64,000 nucleotides of DNA from DATAUK01 sp036268295 (lineage in GTDB: Bacteria; Actinomycetota; Actinomycetes; JAFAQI01): positions 62,001-126,000 of the forward strand of contig DATAUK010000033.1 in assembly GCA_036268295.1 (NCBI GenBank). The letters run 5' to 3'. A program made the position numbers and the translations under genes. Numbering within the stretch: the stretch's first letter is position 1; each line of letters begins with the position of its first letter. The notes under the pieces were generated by a model. That model worked only from the letters and a program-made list of their open reading frames with translations, did not search any database and was not told the origin of the DNA. Below are positions 8,314 to 16,328 of the stretch, piece after piece.

Positions 8314-9144
8314 ATGACGAAGATGCGCCAGTGGTCGATCCTGACGGCGGTTGCCGTCCTGGTCGTCTTTGCCGCGGGCTGGTTCCTGATGGTCAAGCCG
8401 CAGCAGTCGAAGTCAGCGAGCCTTCGCTCGGAGGCCGCGACGCAGCAGCAGGAGAACCAGGTCCTCCAGACCCAGATCGACGCGCTCAACGCCGAGCAGA
8501 AGAATCTGCCTGAGCAGCAGCGCGCGCTGCAGAAGTTCAACACCCAGGTGCCTGCTGACGCCGCCGAGCCGACGATCATCCGTCAGCTCTCGGCGGCCGC
8601 CGCCGGCGCCGGAGTCAACCTGGTGTCGATGACGCCGGGCACTGCCTCGCAGGTCGCCTCAACCACTCCGGCCGTCGCGGCCTCGCCGGCGCCCACCACC
8701 TCGGCGGCGGCGACGACCCCGGCAGCGGGCTCGACCAGCCTGGTGCCCGCGGCATCGGCCGGCGGGACGCTCGTCGAGCTCCCGATCGCCATCGGTGTCA
8801 CTGGAACGTTCCCCAACATGGAGACGTTCTTCCTGGCGCTGGAGAAGCTGCCTCGCTCGCTGCTGGTCCAGAGCTGGTCGATGTGTCCGGATGCCACCGG
8901 TAACGCAGCCGTAGCAACGACGACCGGAGCGAGCGCGACCTGCACGCTGCCGTCAACGCCCACTACGACGTCGCTTCCCGCCGGCAGCCTCGGCGCCACG
9001 TTGAACGGTCTGGTGTTCTACTCGCCGCCGGTCGGCAGCGTCGTCGCGCCGACCACCACGACGCCGACCACGACCACGACCACGACCACCACGCCGTCGC
9101 CCGCCACGACTCCGACCGCGGCCACCACGGCCGCGGCGAACTAG
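8314..9144 (+). CDS. pilO: Type IV pilus assembly protein PilO
   Basis: A 276-residue bitopic membrane protein. ATG 8314 lies one base after the pilN stop. A helix (about 8-26) precedes a Gln/Glu-rich coiled coil (about 30-80), then the PilO fold starting at PADAAEPTIIRQLSAAAAGAG. An Ala/Thr/Pro-rich insert follows, then the GVTGTFPNMETFFLALEKLPR segment typical of PilO. The last 30 or so residues are a low-complexity Thr/Pro/Ala tail, probably extended or glycosylated outside the membrane. It is the expected partner of PilN. Confidence 0.88.
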   Translation: MTKMRQWSILTAVAVLVVFAAGWFLMVKPQQSKSASLRSEAATQQQENQVLQTQIDALNAEQKNLPEQQRALQKFNTQVPADAAEPTIIRQLSAAAAGAGVNLVSMTPGTASQVASTTPAVAASPAPTTSAAATTPAAGSTSLVPAASAGGTLVELPIAIGVTGTFPNMETFFLALEKLPRSLLVQSWSMCPDATGNAAVATTTGASATCTLPSTPTTTSLPAGSLGATLNGLVFYSPPVGSVVAPTTTTPTTTTTTTTTPSPATTPTAATTAAAN

Positions 9145-9156
9145 GAGCACGCCGCA

Positions 9157-9891
9157 ATGACAGAAACCTCGATCCTTCCCGGCGCGGGTCCCGTCTCTGA
9201 TGAGGGCGTGGACACGCCGCCTCCCGCTTCGGGTGGCGACGAGTCCGCTGGTGGCAGCCGTCGCCGGCTGCTGATCCTTGGTGCCGTCGCCGGCATCATC
9301 GTGCTGGCGGCCGCGGCGTACCTCCTGCTGCACAAGGGCTCGTCCTCGCCGACGGCGTCCCCGGTGCCGACCGTCGTCCAGACCGCGCCGGCCGCCGGCG
9401 GCGGCTCCAAGGCCAAGACCACGGGTCACAAGCCGACCTCGCTGCCGAAGGTCGCCAAGCACACCTCACCTCGCGACCCCTTCCAGGCGCTCGTGAACCC
9501 CCCGGTCCAGACCTCCGGTGCGCCGGCGTCCTCGACCACGGTCAGCGCGGCTCCAAGCGTCTCGACGGCGCCGTCCACCGGCAGCTCCCCGGTGGTTGTC
9601 ACCAGTCCGTCGACACCGGTCACCGCCCCGCCTGCGCCGCCGCCGGCATCCGGTACGCCGCTGTCGATCCAGCTGACCAGGACCCACGGCCAGTTCGCCA
9701 CCTTCAAGGTTGTCTACTCCCACCACAAGTTCCGGATGTTCAACGTCCAGGCCCCGAAGCCGACCAGCAACACCGGCACGATCTTCGGCAAGGTCTTCGC
9801 GTTGATCGGCGTCCAGGACGGCGAGGCGACCGTGCAGATCGGTGATGGCACCCCGTTCGACCTGACCAAGGGCGTCTCGCACGTCGTCTGA
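9157..9891 (+). CDS. PilP-like pilus assembly protein
   Basis: A 244-residue protein 12 bases after pilO. A cytoplasmic N-terminus of about 35 residues is followed by one helix (RRLLILGAVAGIIVLAAAAY), an SPRDPFQAL motif that matches the R-D-P-F box of PilP proteins, a long Ser/Pro/Thr linker and a C-terminal beta domain (about 160-244). In Gram-negative bacteria PilP connects PilN/O to the PilQ secretin; no secretin is visible here. In a single-membrane cell the protein may link the platform to the cell wall. Identification rests on position, topology and the RDPF motif. Confidence 0.65.
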   Translation: MTETSILPGAGPVSDEGVDTPPPASGGDESAGGSRRRLLILGAVAGIIVLAAAAYLLLHKGSSSPTASPVPTVVQTAPAAGGGSKAKTTGHKPTSLPKVAKHTSPRDPFQALVNPPVQTSGAPASSTTVSAAPSVSTAPSTGSSPVVVTSPSTPVTAPPAPPPASGTPLSIQLTRTHGQFATFKVVYSHHKFRMFNVQAPKPTSNTGTIFGKVFALIGVQDGEATVQIGDGTPFDLTKGVSHVV

Positions 9892-9906
9892 GAGCTTCAC
9901 AGCGCT

Positions 9907-9943
9907 AACGACCCCGCCGCGGTGATCCCGCAGCGGGGTCGTT
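9907..9943 (+). terminator. Terminator ending the pilus operon
   Basis: A perfect 11-bp stem (9907-9917 AACGACCCCGC with 9933-9943) and 15-nt loop lie 15 bases after the PilP-like gene. The 3' arm ends in GTCGTTGC, a short U-poor tail usual in GC-rich actinobacteria. It separates the pilus genes from the aro genes. Confidence 0.8.
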
Positions 9944-9991
9944 GCATGTCGCGGCAGGGCGCTAAGGCGTCCGAACCGGCAGAATGGACCG

Positions 9992-11170
9992 GTGTTGCGT
10001 TGGCTGACCGCAGGTGAGTCGCACGGGCCTGCCCTGGTGGCAGTGCTCGAAGGGCTCCCGGCCGGCACCCGCATCACGGCTGAGGCGCTCGCTGCCGAGC
10101 TGGAGCGCCGCCGCGGCGGATACGGCCGCGGCGCCCGGATGTCGTTCGAGCAGGACGCTGTGGAGGTGCTGGGCGGCGTCCGGCACGGCCTGACGATCGG
10201 CTCACCGATCGCGATCCGGATCGGCAACTCGGAGTGGCCGAAGTGGGAGACCGTCATGTCGGCCGATCCGGTCGATCCGGCCGAGCTCGAGGGCCAGGCG
10301 CGCGCCGCGCCGCTGACCCGGCCCAGGCCCGGCCATGCCGATCTGGTCGGCATGCAGAAGTTCGGCTTTAACGATGCCCGCCCCGTCCTCGAGCGGGCGA
10401 GCGCGAGGGAGACCGCCGCGCGAGTCGCACTGGGTGCCGTCGCCAAGGCGTTCCTCAACCAGGTGCTCGAGGTCTCGGTGCTTAGCCACGTCGTCGCGAT
10501 CGGCACTGCCTCTGCGCCTGCCGGCGTGATGCCTGGTCCGGCCGACGCTGGGCGAGTCGACGCTGATCCGGTGCGCTGCTTCGACCCGGACGCCAGCGCA
10601 GCGATGGTGGCTGAGATCGACGCCGCCCGCAGCGACGGTGACACGCTCGGCGGTGTCGTGGAGGTGGTCGTTCACGGCTTGCCGCCGGGGCTGGGCAGCC
10701 ACACCCACTGGGACCGCCGGCTCGACTCGCGGCTGGCGGGTGCCCTGATGGGCATCCAGGCGATCAAGGGGGTCGAGGTCGGAGACGGGTTCACCACCGC
10801 GGCGCGACGGGGGAGCGCAGCCCATGACGAGATCGAGAACGCTGCTGAGGGAGTGCGCCGGCGTACCGATCGGGCGGGCGGCACCGAAGGTGGGATGAGC
10901 ACCGGGGAGAGCCTGCGGGTGCGGGCGGCGATGAAGCCGATCTCGACCGTGCCACGGGCACTGGACACCGTCGATGTCGCGACCGGCGAGGCCGCGAAGG
11001 CGATCAACCAGCGGTCGGACGTCTGCGCGGTGCCCGCTGCAGGGGTGGTCGCCGAGGCAATGGTGGCGCTGGTACTTGCTGATGCCGCCCTGGAGAAGTT
11101 CGGCGGCGACTCGGTGCCGGAGACCCGCCGCAACCGTGACGCCTACCTTGCCGCGCTGGTGGTGCGGTGA
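9992..11170 (+). CDS. aroC: Chorismate synthase
   Basis: A 392-residue enzyme that removes phosphate from EPSP to give chorismate, using reduced FMN. Family signatures are TAGESHGPAL at the N-terminus, GYGRGARM, TRPRPGHADL, and RASARETAARVALGA with the conserved Arg/Glu. The middle has GGTEGGMSTGE and the C-terminus RSDVCAVPAAGVVAEAM. No Shine-Dalgarno precedes GTG 9992. An AGAAT -10-like element ends about six bases upstream, so a leaderless mRNA is possible. It is the first gene of aroC-K-B-Q. Confidence 0.97.
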   Translation: MLRWLTAGESHGPALVAVLEGLPAGTRITAEALAAELERRRGGYGRGARMSFEQDAVEVLGGVRHGLTIGSPIAIRIGNSEWPKWETVMSADPVDPAELEGQARAAPLTRPRPGHADLVGMQKFGFNDARPVLERASARETAARVALGAVAKAFLNQVLEVSVLSHVVAIGTASAPAGVMPGPADAGRVDADPVRCFDPDASAAMVAEIDAARSDGDTLGGVVEVVVHGLPPGLGSHTHWDRRLDSRLAGALMGIQAIKGVEVGDGFTTAARRGSAAHDEIENAAEGVRRRTDRAGGTEGGMSTGESLRVRAAMKPISTVPRALDTVDVATGEAAKAINQRSDVCAVPAAGVVAEAMVALVLADAALEKFGGDSVPETRRNRDAYLAALVVR

Positions 11171-11664
11171 CGCCGTTGGTCGTGCTGGTCGGGCCGCCCG
11201 GCGCCGGCAAGTCGACGGTCGGCCGGTTGCTTGCCGAGCGCCGTGGTGTCCCGTTTCGCGACAGCGACACCGACGTCGAGCAGTTGGCGGGACGGTCGAT
11301 CAGCGACATCTTTGTTGACCAGGGCGAGCCGGTCTTCCGGAGCTTGGAGCGCGAGGCGGTGGCGGCGGCACTCCATGGCCACGACGGGGTGCTCGCTGTT
11401 GGCGGTGGCGCTGTCCTCGATGAGGACACCCGTTGGTTGCTCGCCGCCCACCAGGTCGTGTTCCTCGACGTCGGCCTGGCGGACGCCGCCGCCCGGGTCG
11501 GTCTCAACCGTGACCGGCCGCTGCTGCTCGGCAACCCGCGCGGCCAGCTGCGGACCATGCTTGCGGCCCGCCGGCCGTTCTACGAGCAGGTGGCGGACAT
11601 CACCGTCTCGACCGACGGCCGCTCGCCGTCGGACGTCGCTGATGCGGTCGAGGCCGCGCTGTGA
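11167..11664 (+). CDS. aroK: Shikimate kinase
   Basis: A 165-residue kinase that phosphorylates shikimate with ATP. It has the Walker A loop GPPGAGKST (residues 9-17), the shikimate-binding DSDTDVE segment, FRSLEREAV with the substrate-binding Arg, and the Walker-B-like LAVGGGAVL. The lid region around NRDRPLL carries the expected arginines. GTG 11167 overlaps the aroC stop and the gene overlaps aroB in the same way, so the operon is translationally coupled. Confidence 0.96.
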   Translation: MTPLVVLVGPPGAGKSTVGRLLAERRGVPFRDSDTDVEQLAGRSISDIFVDQGEPVFRSLEREAVAAALHGHDGVLAVGGGAVLDEDTRWLLAAHQVVFLDVGLADAAARVGLNRDRPLLLGNPRGQLRTMLAARRPFYEQVADITVSTDGRSPSDVADAVEAAL

Positions 11665-12731
11665 CCACCGTCATCCCGGTCGCCGGTGATGTTCCTTACG
11701 ACGTCGTCGTCGGCCATGGCCTGGCCACATCGATCGCTCCGCTGGTCGCCGGTGCGAGCACGGTGGTCACGGTTGCCGACCAGTCGGTGGCCGACCGAGC
11801 GGCAGCGATCAACGACGCGATCGGTCGCGCCGGGTATCGAGTCGAGACCCTCACGCTCAGCGCCGGCGAGGCAGCGAAGTCGCTCGACACGGTCGCCGGT
11901 CTCTGGGACGCCGTCGGTGGGCTTCGGTTGACTCGCTCCGACGCGATGGTCGCGATCGGCGGCGGAGCGACCACCGATGTGGTCGGATTCGTTGCGGCTA
12001 CGTGGCTTCGGGGGATTCGCGTCGTGCATGTCCCCACCACGTTGCTCGGCATGGTCGACGCCGCGGTCGGCGGCAAGACCGGCATCAACACCGCCGCCGG
12101 CAAGAACCTGGTCGGTGCGTTCCACCCACCGATCGGCGTCCTCGTCGATCTCGATGCGCTGGCCACGCTGCCGGACTCCCAGTGGGTCAACGGGATGGCC
12201 GAAGTTGTGAAGGCCGGATTCATCGCCGACCCGACGATCCTCGACCTGATCGACCTCGACCCAGCGGCCGCGGCAACACCGAGCGGTCCGCACGCCCGCG
12301 AGCTGATCGAGCGTTCGATCGTCGTCAAGGCGGACGTGGTCTCCCGCGACCTGCGCGAGTCGGGGCCGCGGGAGTTCCTCAACTACGGTCACACCCTCGG
12401 TCACGCCATCGAAGCGCTCGAGCACTACCAGCTGCCGCACGGTCAAGCGGTCTCGATCGGACTGGTGTTTGCGGCCGGTCTCGGCCGTCATGCCGGTCGA
12501 CTCGACGACGTGACCGCGGATCGTCATGCCGAGCTGCTTCAGCGTCTCGGCCTGCCGACGACCTACCGCGAGGACGCACTGCCCGAGCTGCTCGACGCGA
12601 TGCGGATCGACAAGAAGTCGCGAGGGTCGGTTCAGCGTTTCGTCGTGCTGGATGGGCTCGGAAAGCCTGCAATCATTGAAGATCCGGACCCGTCGCTGAT
12701 CGACGCGGCCTACGCGGAGGTAGCCCGATGA
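11661..12731 (+). CDS. aroB: 3-dehydroquinate synthase
   Basis: A 356-residue NAD- and metal-dependent enzyme that makes 3-dehydroquinate from DAHP. Visible motifs are AIGGGATTDVVGFVAATWLRG (NAD and substrate site), VPTTLLGMVDAAVGGKTGIN, KNLVGAFHPP, MAEVVKAGFI and NYGHTLGHAIE with metal-binding histidines. GTG 11661 overlaps aroK by four bases, and the aroQ start overlaps this stop. Length and order fit the actinobacterial aro operon. Confidence 0.97.
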   Translation: MTTVIPVAGDVPYDVVVGHGLATSIAPLVAGASTVVTVADQSVADRAAAINDAIGRAGYRVETLTLSAGEAAKSLDTVAGLWDAVGGLRLTRSDAMVAIGGGATTDVVGFVAATWLRGIRVVHVPTTLLGMVDAAVGGKTGINTAAGKNLVGAFHPPIGVLVDLDALATLPDSQWVNGMAEVVKAGFIADPTILDLIDLDPAAAATPSGPHARELIERSIVVKADVVSRDLRESGPREFLNYGHTLGHAIEALEHYQLPHGQAVSIGLVFAAGLGRHAGRLDDVTADRHAELLQRLGLPTTYREDALPELLDAMRIDKKSRGSVQRFVVLDGLGKPAIIEDPDPSLIDAAYAEVAR

Positions 12732-13156
12732 GCAAGGCTGTGCTCGTCCTGAACGGACCGAACCTGGGTCAGCTCGGCACCCGCGAACCTGACGTTTACG
12801 GCGCTGCGACCCACGAGGATCTGGTTGCTGCCTGTGTCGCCGAGGGCGAAGCAGTCGGCGTCGAGGTCGAGGTCCGCCAGACCGACGATGAGGCGACGTA
12901 CCTCGGCTGGTTACACGCAGTAGCGGCCGACGCCTTGATCATCAATCCTGGCGCCTGGACCCACACCAGCGTCGCCGTGCGGGACGCCGCGGCCCAGCTG
13001 CAGGTGCCGCTCGTCGAGGTGCACCTGTCCAATCCGCTGGCTCGCGAGGACTTTCGCCACACCTCCTACACCGCCGGCCTGGCGGTTGGCGTGATCGCCG
13101 GATTTGGCCTCGACTCCTACCGCTTGGCGTTGCGGGCTTTGGCCGCTCGGCTTTGA
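12728..13156 (+). CDS. aroQ: Type II 3-dehydroquinate dehydratase
   Basis: A 142-residue dodecameric-type dehydroquinase. NGPNLGQLGTREPDVYG places catalytic Asn12, Arg19 and Tyr24. INPGAWTHTSVAVRDA and VEVHLSN carry the anion-binding Thr/Ser and catalytic His region. The actinobacterial form with GPNLG and RQTD in place of GPNLN and QSN is also known in mycobacterial enzymes. ATG 12728 overlaps aroB. It acts between AroB and shikimate dehydrogenase; aroE is not in the window. Confidence 0.96.
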   Translation: MSKAVLVLNGPNLGQLGTREPDVYGAATHEDLVAACVAEGEAVGVEVEVRQTDDEATYLGWLHAVAADALIINPGAWTHTSVAVRDAAAQLQVPLVEVHLSNPLAREDFRHTSYTAGLAVGVIAGFGLDSYRLALRALAARL

Positions 13157-13201
13157 TCTCTCTTCGATAGAGTCGCTTGCGCGATCGAGACCGGAGTGCC
13201 G

Positions 13202-13870
13202 ATGGACAAGGATCTAGTAGACCAGGTGGTTGACGTTTCGCGGCGAGTCGTCGCCAGCGGAGCGATCTCGGCCAACGGTCACGGCAATGTCAGCCTGCGG
13301 GTGGCAGGCGCCGAGGAGATGTACTTCACAGCTGGGCCGTCGCTTCGTGACCATCCGGCGTCAGCCGTGGTGCGGGTCGGTCTCGACGGCACCCTGCTCG
13401 AAGGGGAGCTACCACCGATTCAAGGGGCGGTGGTAGCGATGCACACGGCGATGTACGCCGATCACGCCGACGTCGGCTGTGTGCTCCACACCCACTCGCC
13501 CTACGCCACGGCCCATGCCGTCGCGCACCGGCCGATCGCCTGTTGGGTCGAAGCGATGGCGATGTTCGGCCTGCCGACCGGTGTGCCGGTCGCGGGCTAC
13601 GCGCCACGCGGCTCTGATCAGGCGGTCGCGAACATCCGGGCAGCCTGCACACCGGGCGTGCCGGCAGTGCTGCTCGCCAACCACGGCGTGCTGGTCTTTC
13701 ACCGAACGCCTGAGCTCGCGATCATGGTCGGCGGCGTCGTTGAGGAGGCCGCCCAAGCCGGGATCAACGCCAGTCAGATCGGCGGGCCGGTCGAGGTGCC
13801 GTCCGAGATGCGAGCTGCGGCGCTGCAGCGCGCGATGACCTTCGAGGCGGCGGGCACTTCCCGCCCCTGA
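13202..13870 (+). CDS. Class II aldolase/adducin-family protein, catalytic Glu not conserved
   Basis: A 222-residue cytosolic protein. ATG 13202 follows GGAG with suitable spacing. Family features are NGHGNVSLR (phosphate loop), LHTHSPYATAHA (zinc ligands His96, His98) and LLANHGVLVF (His161). In fuculose-phosphate aldolase the catalytic Glu sits four residues before a conserved His; here that position is Val77 within PPIQGAVVAMH, so aldolase chemistry may be altered. Substrate unknown. It lies 45 bases after aroQ with its own possible TAGAGT -10 element, so it may not belong to the aro operon functionally. Confidence 0.75.
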   Translation: MDKDLVDQVVDVSRRVVASGAISANGHGNVSLRVAGAEEMYFTAGPSLRDHPASAVVRVGLDGTLLEGELPPIQGAVVAMHTAMYADHADVGCVLHTHSPYATAHAVAHRPIACWVEAMAMFGLPTGVPVAGYAPRGSDQAVANIRAACTPGVPAVLLANHGVLVFHRTPELAIMVGGVVEEAAQAGINASQIGGPVEVPSEMRAAALQRAMTFEAAGTSRP

Positions 13871-13891
13871 CTGGCTGAAATCCCAGTCGCT

Positions 13892-13938
13892 GCAACGTAA
13901 AATGGGTGCCGCCGAAGCAGCACCCATTTTTACGTTGC
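13892..13938. terminator. Bidirectional terminator between convergent genes
   Basis: Arms 13892-13909 and 13920-13938 (GCAACGTAAAATGGGTGC and its near-perfect complement with one extra T) enclose a 10-nt loop. A-rich and T-rich runs in the arms give a U-stretch on either strand. It sits exactly between the converging aldolase-like gene and the secreted-protein gene. Confidence 0.85.
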
Positions 13939-13951
13939 GTCGTTGCTGGAG

Positions 13952-16216
13952 TCAGACGGTGACCTCGTCGACATTGCCGGTGCCCTTGGTGACGGTCACG
14001 GTCAGTTTCTCCTGACCCTTGGGCAGTGCGTGGTGCCAGACCTCCAAGCCACACTTAGTGAAGCTCTGGTGCTCGGAGACCTTGTTGGTGTGACCGGCAA
14101 CGCTGACCGTCAAGTCACCCATCGTCGGGCCCTTGCAGGCGTACAGCTTCGCTTCAGCGCCAGCGATGACGACGCTGGCGCTCGCGCCCTTTGACGCTGA
14201 CCGATAGCTGCCGCTGCGTGCACCGGAGGCGGAGATCTTCTTCCACGAGTGCTTGAACGTCCAGCCCTTGCTGGTGTCCTTCGCCGCGGTCGTCGTCCTC
14301 ACCGCCGAGCCGGTCACTTCGGCGCTGTTGCCGGACTGGTCCCGGACCGAGGCGTTCACACTCAACACGTAGGCCTGGCCCGTGGTCAGCGGCTTTGACG
14401 GCGTGAAGACCCAGCTGTTCGCTCCAGCGCCGGCGGTGATCCTGCCGGCAACGGCGTCGGCCAGCGGCTCGCCCTTCGCCACGATGTGCACGGTCGACGT
14501 CGAGACGCCGGTCACCGGCTCACTGGACCTGAACTTCAGTGGGCTCGAGACGGCGAGACCGCTCTTGGTGGTGATGTGGAACGCCGGCCTGGTCAGATCG
14601 ACCGTGAACGCCGAACCCGATGCCCCCGGCAACACGTTGCCGGTGAGGTCGACCGGAAGCACCCGCCAGGTGTAGCTGCCACTCGCCTTCGGCTCGACCA
14701 CGACCTGGTCGGCGCCGGCGGCGGAGGTGCCCGGTGGCCGGTAGCAGGTGGCCACCGTGGCGTCGCAGGCAGCGTCGACCGTGGTGGTGATGTCGTCCGC
14801 GGAGTTCGTGGCCGAGGCGACCTCGACCTTGTAGTCCTCGGCATCGGCCGACTGAGTGCCGGTCGTGGTCGCGTAGTTCGCGGCAAGGTCGCTCCAGGAC
14901 AGCCGCACTCCGTCGGTGACCTTGGTCGCGGTGAGGTGGGTGACCTTGGGCGTCTGCTTCGTGAAGCTCGCGACCTCCGGCGTCGTGCACCCGTTCTCGG
15001 TCACGTCGGTCGTCGACGAGGTGCAAGCCTGCACCGCGACGTAGTAGCCAGAGCCAGCGGTGTAGTCGGCGAGCTGATCGCGCGGCGTCACCGAGAGGAA
15101 CTGGGTCTGGTAGACCCGCTCATCGTTGGTGAAGTTCGCGTCGTCCGCGATTGTCACGACGTAGGAGTCGGCGTGCGCGACCGGCTGCCAGCTGATCTCC
15201 GGCATCGAGGTGCAGGCGTAGTCGCTCTGCGTGCCGGTGGGGCAGTCGAGGGAGACGCCGCTGACGTTGCCGAGCGAGCTGGCGGGCAGGCTGCCGTCGC
15301 CCACCGTCGGGAGCCCGACGCTCTTGGTAGTGGACCACTGGGAGCACTCCTGGCCCTTGCTCGTCGGCGTACCCAGTGCGTTGGCGGTCGTGACACCTGA
15401 GTTCGGGAACGTCGTCGTCGGGTTGTCCGCTGTGCCGAAGCACTCGAGGGTGTCGTTCTGGCTTGCCTCGGCGACCTGGCTGCTGTTCGAGTCGTCGATG
15501 CCGCGAACCCGCCAGTAAATCGGGGTCTGGCCGAAGGCTGGCACGACGCAGTTATCGACATTGACGTCGGGAGCACCCGCGCCGTACGTGCTGTACGGCG
15601 TAAAGGAGGTGGCATCGGTCAGGCACGCGGTGGTAGTGCTCAGATCGTTGATTTTGCCGTTCGTGGCCGCGAAGGTGGGGTAGATCGAGAGCTCGATCTC
15701 GTAGGACGAGGCATCCGGCAGCGGTGTCCAGGCGAACCGCCACGGGTAGTCAGCGATGCCGGTCTGCGTGGCGGTGGCGTCGGTGCCGGGCGTCGAGGCG
15801 GTCGTGGACGGCGCATCCGACCAGGCGCGATCGAGCTGGGCGTTGCCCGACCAGTTGCCCTTGGCCGACGCATCCGTGGCGCGGACCCGCCAGAAGTAGA
15901 CGCCGTGGACCAAGGTCTGCGGCAGCGAGTACGACGCGACCTTGGGAGTGCCGCCGTCGGGCAGCTTGACCATGTCGTTCGGGTCGCTGAAGTCACTGCT
16001 CTTCGACACCTCGACCTGGTAGCCGCTAGCTCCGGAGATGTTCGACCACGACAACACCGGGTCCTTCTGTGGTGTCGTTGCGCTGTTCGGCGCGAGGCTG
16101 GTCGGTGTCCCGAGACTGGTCGCGCCGAAGGCTTGCCCGGCGATCATCGGCTGGAGACCAGCGACACCAATCGCGAGGACAGCGGCCAGCGCGGTGCGGC
16201 GAGGAAGAAGTGCCAC
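13952..16216 (-). CDS. Large secreted protein with FN3-like and SbsA-type Ig-like domains
   Basis: A 754-residue exported protein. GTG at 16216 follows GGGAGC by six bases. ALLPRRTALAAVLAIGVAG and a following AFGA cleavage site (about residue 32) form a Sec signal peptide. The mature part has repeated beta-sandwich segments of fibronectin-III character (YQVEVSKSSDF, YEIELSIYPTF, YKVEVASATN, each after a W-S/W-x-P strand) with scattered cysteine pairs. An SbsA/Big_5-like Ig domain follows (SSPLKFRSSEPVTGVS to VNASVRDQSGNS), then a C-terminal beta domain with two cysteines. No sorting signal or transmembrane anchor is seen, so it is probably secreted or wall-associated. Function unknown. Confidence 0.75.
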   Translation of the reverse strand: MALLPRRTALAAVLAIGVAGLQPMIAGQAFGATSLGTPTSLAPNSATTPQKDPVLSWSNISGASGYQVEVSKSSDFSDPNDMVKLPDGGTPKVASYSLPQTLVHGVYFWRVRATDASAKGNWSGNAQLDRAWSDAPSTTASTPGTDATATQTGIADYPWRFAWTPLPDASSYEIELSIYPTFAATNGKINDLSTTTACLTDATSFTPYSTYGAGAPDVNVDNCVVPAFGQTPIYWRVRGIDDSNSSQVAEASQNDTLECFGTADNPTTTFPNSGVTTANALGTPTSKGQECSQWSTTKSVGLPTVGDGSLPASSLGNVSGVSLDCPTGTQSDYACTSMPEISWQPVAHADSYVVTIADDANFTNDERVYQTQFLSVTPRDQLADYTAGSGYYVAVQACTSSTTDVTENGCTTPEVASFTKQTPKVTHLTATKVTDGVRLSWSDLAANYATTTGTQSADAEDYKVEVASATNSADDITTTVDAACDATVATCYRPPGTSAAGADQVVVEPKASGSYTWRVLPVDLTGNVLPGASGSAFTVDLTRPAFHITTKSGLAVSSPLKFRSSEPVTGVSTSTVHIVAKGEPLADAVAGRITAGAGANSWVFTPSKPLTTGQAYVLSVNASVRDQSGNSAEVTGSAVRTTTAAKDTSKGWTFKHSWKKISASGARSGSYRSASKGASASVVIAGAEAKLYACKGPTMGDLTVSVAGHTNKVSEHQSFTKCGLEVWHHALPKGQEKLTVTVTKGTGNVDEVTV

Positions 16217-16328
16217 GATGTAGCTCCCATGGTGGTCGGATGCGTGACGCCCCATAGCAGGCGTTGTTGGGTGCATCGGCGATCCCAACGGCACCCTGAA
16301 CGTCGGTCACCCGAATGGAGCAGCAGCG

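Noticed and set aside
8998..9144. ACC/ACG-rich stretch at the end of pilO as a tandem repeat or CRISPR-like array
   Set aside because: It is in-frame Thr/Pro/Ala codon repetition within the PilO tail, without spacers or a fixed repeat unit.
14486..15400. Open frame of 304 codons opposite the secreted Ig-like gene
   Set aside because: Arg/Gly-rich without motifs. The minus-strand frame has a signal peptide and domain structure and is the real gene.
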